Assembly: GCA_041481485.1 (NCBI GenBank)
Contig: JBGPBY010000479.1
Location: 1-5,721, forward strand
Length of the DNA: 5,721 bases
Reading direction: 5' to 3'
Source: JBGPBY01 sp041481485
GTDB lineage: Bacteria > Acidobacteriota > Terriglobia > 20CM-2-55-15
The position numbers were made by a program, and so were the translations under genes. How positions within the stretch are numbered: position 1 is the stretch's first letter; every line of letters begins with the position of its first letter. The notes below the pieces were generated by a model. It had not been told where the DNA came from, ran no database searches, and saw nothing but the letters and a program-made list of their open reading frames with translations. Below, piece by piece: positions 1 through 5,226 of this stretch.

Positions 1-71
1 ACTGAACCAATCAGGCCCCGTTTGTTTTGATGCTGTTGATTCGGCGCAACGGATGAGCCCGCGGCTGCAGG

Positions 72-77
72 TATAAT
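72..77 (+). promoter_or_regulatory. Candidate -10 box upstream of the GT39 gene
   Basis: A perfect TATAAT lies 43 bp before the chosen TTG start at 121. No good TTGACA-like -35 is seen 16-18 bp upstream (the 17-bp position reads ACGGAT), and there is no extended TG. The call therefore rests on the -10 alone. A GC-rich 6-bp inverted repeat (CCGCGC at 80-85, GCGCGG at 92-97, 6-base loop) sits where the transcript would begin. It could shape the leader or be chance in GC-rich DNA. Nothing else recognisable lies in 1-71. Confidence 0.4.
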
Positions 78-120
78 GTCCGCGCCTTGTCGCGCGGCGG
101 GATAAACCAGGGAATGGAAA

Positions 121-1827
121 TTGGGCAAAAGCAGCAAAGCAAAGAAAGCAAGCCGGACTGAAAAAGATGCCCGAAAATCTGGCCCTGATGCGCCCGTGGC
201 AACACCTGCTGATTCCTCCCGCCATCGCGTCGAATTCGTTGCTCCCGCGTTGATCATTGGGCTGGCCGCGTTCTTCCTCTTCTGGAACCTTGATGAAAAA
301 TATCTGTGGCAGGACGAAGCCGCCACCGCGGTGCTTTCGGTGCGGATGCTCAATACAGGCAAGCCCCTGGCCTACGACGGGGTCAACCTCATTACCAACG
401 ACAACTTTGCTTCTGAGGATCTCAATACCGTAAACCAGAGAACCGGCGATCCTAAGGCTGCCCTTGATTACTACATCAAGCGCGGAGATATGAAGCAGGA
501 TACTGCCTGGAAATATCAGCCGTGGGGCCAGTTCGCGGTCACGGCCGTCAGCTTGAAGTTGTTCGGCCAGACTACGTTCGCTGCGCGCCTTCCGTTTGCA
601 CTTGCAGGTGTCGCGATCGTCTTATGTCTCTATTGGTTCGTCCGGAGCAATTTCAATAGTGCGTTAATGGCATCTCATTCTGCCCTGTTGCTTGTCTTCA
701 ATTCGTATTGGATTCTTCACGTCCGCCAATGCCGCTATTATTCGCTCTCGAGTTTGTTTCTTGTACTGACGTTGATCAGTTATGCGCGATGGCAAAAGAC
801 CCGCGGCCGCGCGCACGCTGCGGTGTTTGTAATTGCGGCATGGTGCTGGTTTCAAGTGGACTATGGAACCTTCTGGCCAGTCGTAGGTGTTTTGTTTCTC
901 GACGCGTGTCTGGCGGAGAGCCGCCATGATCTTTGGAAGCCATTCTTGACGGGCCTGATATTGGCGGCAGCAATTGCACCGTTTGCCTACTACTACGAAC
1001 TTTGGGGAAGGCTTTCGGTACAAGGCGGCACTTGGAAAACTCGTTTTCAGGACGATTTGTTCAATGTTAATCAATATGTCGTCCCTGCCGTGGTGATCGG
1101 TCTTGCGCTCGCGCTGCTCGCATGGAGATGGACTAAGTTGCCTCCCCTCGAACGGAGATTAGTTGCCGTTGCATGCGCATTGATCACCGCATTGACGCTT
1201 TGGGTTCCCACTGTAGCGCCTGCCAGCTTTCTCCGTTACGTTGTTCCGGCAATTCCTGTCGGTGCGTTTCTGTCGGCCTGGATGGTGGTGCGTGGCCTGG
1301 CTGGATGGGCGCCGGCATTCGCTTGCGTTGGCATAGCCCTGTTAGCCTTTACGCCTCTCTTGAGTCTTCCACTGCACCCATTCGCGTTGCGCCCGGACTT
1401 TGTTGCCCCCGACTCCCTGATTCGCCCGGAACTCTCGATTGCGGCATCGGAAATCTTTGCTCATCGTGCGGACCCGAATCGCATCGTCGTGGATTGGCTC
1501 AAACAAAACTCGGTGCCGACTGACGAAATTCTCATCAACTATGAAGATGTACCGTTGATGTTCTATCTGCCCAATCCCATAAGGGGCGGCATCGCTGCGT
1601 TTCGGGCAGAAGATGATGGGAAGACACCACCGCGTTTTCTAGTCATTCGCCGAAGCGTTGGATTTGTCCATTGGCCAGTGTTCCAGCGCGTCTGCCAGCG
1701 TTATCACTGGATCGAAGTTCCTACTAACGCCCCCGACATCACGTGGGGCAATAACCCCGATCCCATGGGCGAAGCACAGGATCCGAAGCGTGCCAATCCT
1801 CTCCTGATAGCCAGACGTGCCGATTAG
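121..1827 (+). CDS. GT39 / ArnT-PMT-like integral membrane glycosyltransferase
   Basis: A 568-residue polytopic protein of the GT39/PMT_2 superfamily. Family members move a sugar from a polyprenyl-phosphate donor to a lipid, protein or glycan on the outer face of the cytoplasmic membrane; the acceptor here cannot be told. Seen: a Lys/Arg-rich cytoplasmic tail (1-36), a first membrane helix at about 39-57, then WQDEA with the acidic pair D65-E66 expected in the first external loop. After a long loop come YQPWGQ (132-137), FAARLPFALAG (153-163) and QCRYYSL (204-210), all typical of the family. About ten further hydrophobic segments run to roughly residue 415. The C-terminal part, about 430-568, is soluble and contains NYEDVPLMFYLP. 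The start is TTG: an in-frame TAA at 103-105 bounds the ORF, and AGGGAA at 109-114 lies 6 bases before it. A nearby ATG at 114 is out of frame. Length is complete for the family. It appears monocistronic, with 226 bp before the next gene. Confidence 0.9.
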   Translation: MGKSSKAKKASRTEKDARKSGPDAPVATPADSSRHRVEFVAPALIIGLAAFFLFWNLDEKYLWQDEAATAVLSVRMLNTGKPLAYDGVNLITNDNFASEDLNTVNQRTGDPKAALDYYIKRGDMKQDTAWKYQPWGQFAVTAVSLKLFGQTTFAARLPFALAGVAIVLCLYWFVRSNFNSALMASHSALLLVFNSYWILHVRQCRYYSLSSLFLVLTLISYARWQKTRGRAHAAVFVIAAWCWFQVDYGTFWPVVGVLFLDACLAESRHDLWKPFLTGLILAAAIAPFAYYYELWGRLSVQGGTWKTRFQDDLFNVNQYVVPAVVIGLALALLAWRWTKLPPLERRLVAVACALITALTLWVPTVAPASFLRYVVPAIPVGAFLSAWMVVRGLAGWAPAFACVGIALLAFTPLLSLPLHPFALRPDFVAPDSLIRPELSIAASEIFAHRADPNRIVVDWLKQNSVPTDEILINYEDVPLMFYLPNPIRGGIAAFRAEDDGKTPPRFLVIRRSVGFVHWPVFQRVCQRYHWIEVPTNAPDITWGNNPDPMGEAQDPKRANPLLIARRAD

Positions 1828-2053
1828 GATGCTATCCCTCATAGCCATTGGCGTCTTCCTCTTCGGTATCCGCGATTTCTTAAGCGCGCGCCATCTAACA
1901 CAGTTTCAAAAACATGACTGGACGGCGTGCCCTCGAGCCAAGCCCCGTGCGCCTGACATTCGTCTTTTTCCTTTTTTCCATTGGGACCGATGGTGGCCAT
2001 ACTCCGGCGAACATTTACCTCATATACGGAAAATCTTTCGACTGGAGTTTTCG
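1828..2053. other. Intergenic spacer, no convincing gene
   Basis: 226 bp between the glycosyltransferase stop and the next gene. The downstream reading frame stays open back to an ATG at 1817, but its extra 79 residues resemble no family I know and overlap the previous gene, so I treat them as untranslated. A second frame holds a 47-codon ORF (1914-2057, MTGRRALEPS at its N-terminus, YGKSFDWSFR at its C-terminus). Its TGA overlaps the next start as ATGA. It has no clear Shine-Dalgarno and is probably spurious. A pyrimidine-rich tract (TCTTTTTCCTTTTTTCC) lies at about 1964-1980. No clear terminator hairpin was found. Confidence 0.5.
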
Positions 2054-2665
2054 ATGAAAAGCCAAAGCTTGTTTGGAGTCTGTGGACTCTGTGGTGGACG
2101 CAAAACAAAGAACACCATGACCGTGCATCTTAAGCAGTGCCTTCCGAATGCAACCAATGGGTCACCTCGAATCCCATCAATGCTGCTTCGAGTGCAAGCG
2201 TCTTATGCGCCGATGTACTGGATGTATGTGACGGCTGGCTTCGATGCAAAACTCGGTCACCTCGATGACCTTCTACGGCATGTTTGGTTGGAGTGCTGTG
2301 AACACCTGAGTGAGTTTTACACGAAGGGACGCCAGGAGGTCAGTATGAACCGCCGGATAAGCGAGGTCTTTTACGGCCATGGCGATGGCGTCAAGCACGT
2401 CTATGATTTCGGTTCGAGCACAGAGTTGGACGTATACTTTGCCGGTTTTGCCGAAGGAAGTTCAGTCAAGCCAGCCATAGCCGCCCGTAATGAACCGCCC
2501 GTCTGGCCTTGTGAAGTGTGTGGCGAGCCGGCCGCAACCGTCTGCGTGGACTGTTACGAGGGTTTCTCTTGTGCCGGTCATGCGAAGAATCACCGGTGCG
2601 GACAAGAGATGCTGCTGCCTGTCGTGAATTCACCGCGTATGGGTGTGTGCGGCTATACCGGCTGA
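2054..2665 (+). CDS. pRiA4b ORF-3-like zinc-binding protein with C-terminal B-box-like cluster
   Basis: A 203-residue soluble protein that I place in the poorly characterised pRiA4b ORF-3-like group; no biochemical role can be assigned. Domains seen: (1) an N-terminal C2HC zinc knuckle, C10-x2-C13-x11-H25-x3-C29; (2) a pRiA4b-like core at about 44-145 with PMYWMYV, LRHVWLECCEHLSEF (74-88) and YDFGSSTEL (117-125), the last matching the family's YDFG signature; (3) a second metal cluster C153-x2-C156-x7-C164-x2-C167-x5-C173-x2-H176-x3-H180-x-C182; (4) a C-terminal tail MLLPVVNSPRMGVCGYTG that I recall as highly conserved in homologues. The start at 2054 is preferred over 1817 because GGAG (2044-2047) lies 6 bases upstream and the zinc knuckle falls right at the N-terminus, as in relatives. 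It is in the same direction as the toxin-antitoxin pair but 136 bp away, so probably a separate unit. Two zinc sites suggest nucleic-acid or protein binding (inference). Confidence 0.85.
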   Translation: MKSQSLFGVCGLCGGRKTKNTMTVHLKQCLPNATNGSPRIPSMLLRVQASYAPMYWMYVTAGFDAKLGHLDDLLRHVWLECCEHLSEFYTKGRQEVSMNRRISEVFYGHGDGVKHVYDFGSSTELDVYFAGFAEGSSVKPAIAARNEPPVWPCEVCGEPAATVCVDCYEGFSCAGHAKNHRCGQEMLLPVVNSPRMGVCGYTG

Positions 2666-2671
2666 CAGGTG

Positions 2672-2692
2672 GGGACATGGGAGCTCAGTCCC
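2672..2692. repeat. Short inverted repeat just after the zinc-protein stop
   Basis: GGGAC (2672-2676) and GTCCC (2688-2692) flank an 11-base loop containing the palindrome GAGCTC. It starts 7 bp after the stop codon at 2663-2665. There is no T-tract after it, so an intrinsic terminator is doubtful. The pattern of GGGAC arms around a GAGCTC core resembles REP-type palindromes seen near REP-associated transposases, but no transposase is present. It could be a remnant or chance. Confidence 0.3.
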
Positions 2693-2708
2693 AAACTTTC
2701 AGCTAAAG

Positions 2709-2746
2709 CTTCGGTTTCCTCTCTGAGACAACTCAACAAGCCGAAG
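2709..2746. repeat. Inverted repeat between the zinc protein and the antitoxin
   Basis: Left arm CTTCGGTTT (2709-2717) pairs with right arm AAGCCGAAG (2738-2746) over nine positions, with one G-T wobble. The 20-base loop itself contains a GAG/CTC mini-stem. No run of T follows. It could be a weak rho-independent-like terminator for the upstream gene, an additional operator half for the toxin-antitoxin operon, or a decayed repeat. The sequence does not decide. Confidence 0.35.
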
Positions 2747-2764
2747 TCGGGGTCTGGGAATTTC

Positions 2765-2794
2765 GATTGGCTATTTTAGACAAAATGGCTAACC
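2765..2794. promoter_or_regulatory. Candidate operator palindrome of the toxin-antitoxin operon
   Basis: A 30-bp imperfect inverted repeat: GATTGGCTATTTT (2765-2777), loop AGAC, AAAATGGCTAACC (2782-2794). Ten of 13 positions are Watson-Crick complementary, two are G-T wobbles and one is mismatched. It ends 7 bp before the antitoxin ATG at 2802. It also contains TATTTT (2772-2777), a plausible -10 that bound antitoxin would cover. Phd/YefM antitoxins are known to bind palindromes overlapping their own promoter and repress it together with the toxin, so this is the obvious candidate site. No matching -35 was found, so the promoter part is weaker than the palindrome. Confidence 0.5.
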
Positions 2795-2801
2795 TGCTCA
2801 T

Positions 2802-3146
2802 ATGGTTCGATTCCGAAATCGTCAGGGAGAACAAGTCAAAGCCGAGGCAGTAACCGCAACACAGGCCAAGAATGAATTGGGTAGCTTGCTGGAGCGGGTT
2901 ATTCGCGGCGAAACGGTCGTTATCACTAAACACGATGCTCCGAAGGCTGTCCTGATTTCCATAGAGGAGTATGAATCGCTTGCTCGAACGCCGGAATCCC
3001 AGCTCGAATCTCTCAATAAGGAGTTCGACGAGTTGCTCGCTCGAATGCAAACGCCAGGGGCGCGATCTGCAATGAAGCGAGCCTATCAGGCCACTCCAGG
3101 ACAATTGGGCAAAGCAGCGGTTTCCGCAGCCAGGAAGCGTGGCTGA
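2802..3146 (+). CDS. Type II antitoxin, Phd/YefM family
   Basis: A 114-residue antitoxin expected to neutralise the kinase encoded immediately downstream and to repress the operon. The Phd/YefM DNA-binding fold spans about 15-62: VTATQAKNELGSLLERV (17-33), GETVVITKHDAPKAVLISIEEYESL (36-60). The C-terminal part (about 63-114) is charged and helical, with LNKEFDELLARMQTPGARSAM followed by a basic tail. In this family that region is the disordered segment that wraps the toxin. At 114 residues it is longer than the usual 80-90 of Phd/YefM proteins; the extra length is in the C-terminal half. ATG 2802 is the only ATG, GTG or TTG between an upstream in-frame TAA (2790-2792) and residue 26. It has no Shine-Dalgarno, so translation may start on a very short leader. 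The stop overlaps the toxin start. Confidence 0.93.
   Translation: MVRFRNRQGEQVKAEAVTATQAKNELGSLLERVIRGETVVITKHDAPKAVLISIEEYESLARTPESQLESLNKEFDELLARMQTPGARSAMKRAYQATPGQLGKAAVSAARKRG
3132..3137 (+). promoter_or_regulatory. Ribosome binding site for the overlapping toxin gene
   Basis: AGGAAG inside the last codons of the antitoxin gene, directly before GTG 3139. Spacing is short, 1 base from the hexamer or 3 from AGGA. Together with the 8-bp overlap this points to translational coupling. The GTG start and tight spacing would keep toxin output below antitoxin output (inference). Confidence 0.55.
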
Positions 3147-3777
3147 ACCGCGCGATTCTCCGTGCATTTACGTTCTTGCCGGAACGAACGGAGCAGGCAA
3201 AAGCAGTTTAGCGGGCGCCGCATTTCTTGAATCGGGCGTCGAATTCTTCAATCCTGATGAGGCGGCGTTGCAAATCCAATCCGTGAATCACGGAATCACG
3301 GCAGCACAAGCGAACAGTACTGCATGGCATCAGGGTAAGCGACTGCTGCAGCGAGCTGTTGCGGAACGACTAAACTTTGCCTTCGAAACCACGCTCGGCG
3401 GCGAAACCATCACGACGCTTCTCGAAGCCGCGCTCAGCAGAGAACTCGAAGTACGCATATGGTACGTGGGACTTCGCGATGCAAACCTTCACATTCAACG
3501 CGTCCACAGCCGCGCTGCAAGAGGTGGACACGATATCCCGGAATCCAAAATTCGCAGCCGTTACGATACCAGCCGATTAAACCTGATTCGCCTGCTCCCT
3601 CGGCTAACCGAACTCCGGCTGTACGACAACAGCAAGGATGCAGACCCCAAGGCGGGAAAAACTCCAAAGCCGACCCTCCTTCTTCATTTGATGCGTGGCC
3701 GGATCGAAACTTCCTGCACTCTCACTCGAACCCCGGACTGGACGAAACCAATAATGGCAGCCGCAATGAAGCTCTGA
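3139..3777 (+). CDS. Zeta-type P-loop kinase toxin
   Basis: A 212-residue zeta-toxin-like P-loop kinase. Studied zeta/PezT toxins phosphorylate UDP-N-acetylglucosamine and so block cell-wall synthesis; other zeta-like members use other substrates, so the target here is inferred. Seen: Walker A GTNGAGKSS (15-23, K21, S22); FNPDE (37-41), where D40 fits the catalytic Asp position; FAFETTLGG (80-88), the conserved second motif with E83 and T84-T85; RVHSRAARGGHDIP (121-134), whose arginines fit the phosphate-binding lid; then IRSRYDTSRLNL and LRLYDNS (159-165). All core motifs are intact, so it is probably active. The basic C-terminus after about 175 is poorly conserved. It starts at GTG 3139, inside the antitoxin gene, with an 8-bp overlap. 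No epsilon-type antitoxin is nearby; the partner is the Phd protein. Transcription then meets the opposing gene after 83 bp. Confidence 0.92.
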   Translation: MAEPRDSPCIYVLAGTNGAGKSSLAGAAFLESGVEFFNPDEAALQIQSVNHGITAAQANSTAWHQGKRLLQRAVAERLNFAFETTLGGETITTLLEAALSRELEVRIWYVGLRDANLHIQRVHSRAARGGHDIPESKIRSRYDTSRLNLIRLLPRLTELRLYDNSKDADPKAGKTPKPTLLLHLMRGRIETSCTLTRTPDWTKPIMAAAMKL

Positions 3778-3860
3778 AATTCCGGGAAGGTCCAGAGATA
3801 AGAAGGAATCATTGTTTGAAGCCTTCCTCCAGTGTTCCGCCGTCGCATCTTTTACTAAAG

Positions 3861-5006
3861 TTACGGAACGTCGATCGTGGCCGGGTCGGGAATAGTCCTC
3901 ATTAGCGCAGGGTACGCTACCGGTCCCGCATTGAGCTGTTTCACCAGGTCACTAATACGCGAAACGACAGATTGATGAGGCGCTGTGGGTTTCCACCAGG
4001 GAAAGACCGAATTTGTGTTGGAGTTGACGAACCGCATGAGGATGCTCGAGGAATCCGTCGGCAACGCCTCAATGTTCTGGTAGAAGGTCTGCAGTTGCTG
4101 AGCATTGAGATACGTCTCCACATTGGAAACGTAAAACGCGGCGACGCTGGTCTTGCGATCTTTCAAGTACTGCGCAATGGCACGAAGGGCCTTCGGGCCC
4201 GCGAAATCGCCGGCGAGCGGTATGATCATGTTTTTGCGCTGCATCTCGCGCACGTAGAGGTAGTTCTCTTCGGTGGCAAGAAAACTCCAGTTCTGGCCGG
4301 CGGCATCCGTAGACGTCATCAGCACCCGATATGTCGGCCATGGTATCGACGTCGTCGGAGCCGAACTCATAAACGCGTAATCGATCGTGGGACCGCCCTG
4401 GTAGAACACGTCGAGAATGTAGGCGATCTTCGCGAAGTCCTCGTCGGACAGATTGAACCCATGTTTCATCAGCGCGTTCTTGATCGCAGCGCTGTTGCGG
4501 GCGAGCAATGCCGGATCGCCTGCGCTTCTCTCGAACTGATCGAAAAGCTGCGACACCGTCGTCCTCTCATCCACAAATCCCGGACGCCTTTTGGAAAACA
4601 GATTCACCATGAAGTCTGACCGGCTCGGCGACATCTCGAACAACGCCTTGTACATGAGATGCAGCAGGATGTTCTGACGGCGAATGTCGACAACGAAGGC
4701 CATCCTGGATTTGAGCGCGGAGACATAGGTAAAGTTTTGTTCGGGGCCAACGCCGATAAAGACACCGTCCGCCTTGATCGCGCGCTTAGTCGGCGGAATG
4801 ATTCGCTGCAGCGTAATCTCGTTGCTGACGAAGTTCTGATAGGGATAGTCGCCGCCAGGCTCAGAGAACTCCGTGACCATCCGCCAGAATTCCTGGTCCG
4901 TGATCTGCGATGGGAGCGCGTTCGCCTGAAAAAACGGAGTCGCGGAAACGAGCGTACTCGAAAGAACCAGCAAAACGAGAACGAGAGCAGCGATGGGTCG
5001 CGTCAA
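3861..5006 (-). CDS. Secreted LIC_10091-like protein with a Rossmann/methyltransferase-like motif
   Basis: A 381-residue exported protein. A signal peptide is evident: MTR, hydrophobic stretch AALVLVLLVLSSTLV, cleavage probably after VSA (residue 22). There is no lipobox cysteine. The mature part has the blocks I associate with the LIC_10091-like family: ITDQEFWRMVTEFSEPGG (35-52), NFVSNE (58-63), GVFIGVGPEQNFTY (81-94), RMAFVVDIRRQN (101-112), IIPLAGDFAGPKAL (261-274) and FYVSNVETYL (291-300). The Gly-rich block followed by the acidic VVDIRRQN strand resembles motifs I and II of class I SAM-dependent methyltransferases. An enzymatic role outside the cytoplasm is puzzling and untested, so function is unknown. 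The start is TTG 5006-5004 (minus strand), strongly supported by GGAGG at 5018-5014 with 7-base spacing. The gene stands alone, divergent from the next gene. Confidence 0.88.
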   Translation of the reverse strand: MTRPIAALVLVLLVLSSTLVSATPFFQANALPSQITDQEFWRMVTEFSEPGGDYPYQNFVSNEITLQRIIPPTKRAIKADGVFIGVGPEQNFTYVSALKSRMAFVVDIRRQNILLHLMYKALFEMSPSRSDFMVNLFSKRRPGFVDERTTVSQLFDQFERSAGDPALLARNSAAIKNALMKHGFNLSDEDFAKIAYILDVFYQGGPTIDYAFMSSAPTTSIPWPTYRVLMTSTDAAGQNWSFLATEENYLYVREMQRKNMIIPLAGDFAGPKALRAIAQYLKDRKTSVAAFYVSNVETYLNAQQLQTFYQNIEALPTDSSSILMRFVNSNTNSVFPWWKPTAPHQSVVSRISDLVKQLNAGPVAYPALMRTIPDPATIDVP

Positions 5007-5013
5007 GGACGTA

Positions 5014-5018
5014 CCTCC
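5014..5018 (-). promoter_or_regulatory. Strong Shine-Dalgarno fixing a TTG start
   Basis: GGAGG on the minus strand (CCTCC on plus), 7 bases before the TTG at 5006. It decides the start of the LIC_10091-like gene: the TTG reads directly into a complete signal peptide, and the ORF has no ATG ahead of that peptide. Confidence 0.8.
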
Positions 5019-5033
5019 GGGAATGTCGGACGT

Positions 5034-5054
5034 TGTGCACAGATAGTAATTATA
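5034..5054 (-). promoter_or_regulatory. Candidate promoter for the minus-strand gene, with palindrome
   Basis: TATAAT on the minus strand at 5054-5049 puts a transcription start near 5042, about 36 bases before the TTG start. An 8-bp perfect palindrome TGTGCACA (5034-5041) sits at that start point and could be a repressor site. No good -35 lies at 16-18 bp (the 17-bp position reads AGTTCC). TTGAGA at 5083-5078 is too far, with a 23-bp spacer. Confidence 0.4.
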
Positions 5055-5153
5055 AGTTTTGGAGCCGCAAAGGAACTTCTCAACGTCGGGTATGAAGGGT
5101 TAGTAGAGACAAGTCGATCATTTTTCGGAACCACCCGTACAACATCGGAAAAG

Positions 5154-5171
5154 TGTGAGTCGCGGCTCACA
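5154..5171. repeat. 18-bp inverted repeat in the divergent intergenic region
   Basis: TGTGAG (5154-5159) and CTCACA (5166-5171) are perfectly complementary around TCGCGG, in which CG/CG also pairs. It resembles a CRP/FNR-type half-site pair (TGTGA...TCACA), but the gap is 8 bases rather than the canonical 6. It lies just upstream of a possible promoter for the plus-strand gene (TTGTCG 5178-5183, 18-bp gap, TATGCT 5202-5207), where an activator could sit. Both assignments are tentative. Confidence 0.35.
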
Positions 5172-5226
5172 AAAGACTTGTCGGAGCCTTCAGCAGTTGC
5201 CTATGCTCCTTGTCAGGATTCCGCAC

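Noticed and set aside
664..1074. 136-residue minus-strand ORF inside the glycosyltransferase gene
   Set aside because: Basic, Cys-containing shadow product with no family resemblance; the plus frame has family motifs throughout.
2507..2605. Reading the Cys/His cluster as a transposase or IS1096 TnpR zinc finger
   Set aside because: pRiA4b ORF-3-like proteins are sometimes labelled as IS passenger proteins, but there is no transposase, no terminal inverted repeat pair and no target duplication here.
2733..3167. 144-residue minus-strand ORF opposite the antitoxin
   Set aside because: Opposite a clear Phd gene; composition and lack of motifs indicate a shadow.
3778..3860. Bidirectional terminator in the convergent gap between the toxin and the minus-strand gene
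   Set aside because: Only GGAAGG (3785-3790) or GAAGG (3802-3806) against CCTTCC (3822-3827) can pair, with long loops and no adjacent T-tract, so an intrinsic terminator is not supported.
3459..3905. 148-residue plus-strand ORF overlapping the toxin gene
   Set aside because: Low-complexity Pro/Ser/Arg/Gln translation in an alternative frame of the zeta-like gene; no motif support.
3972..4619. 215-residue plus-strand ORF antisense to the secreted minus-strand gene
   Set aside because: Arg- and His-rich composition typical of a shadow frame; no known family; the opposite strand carries the conserved protein.
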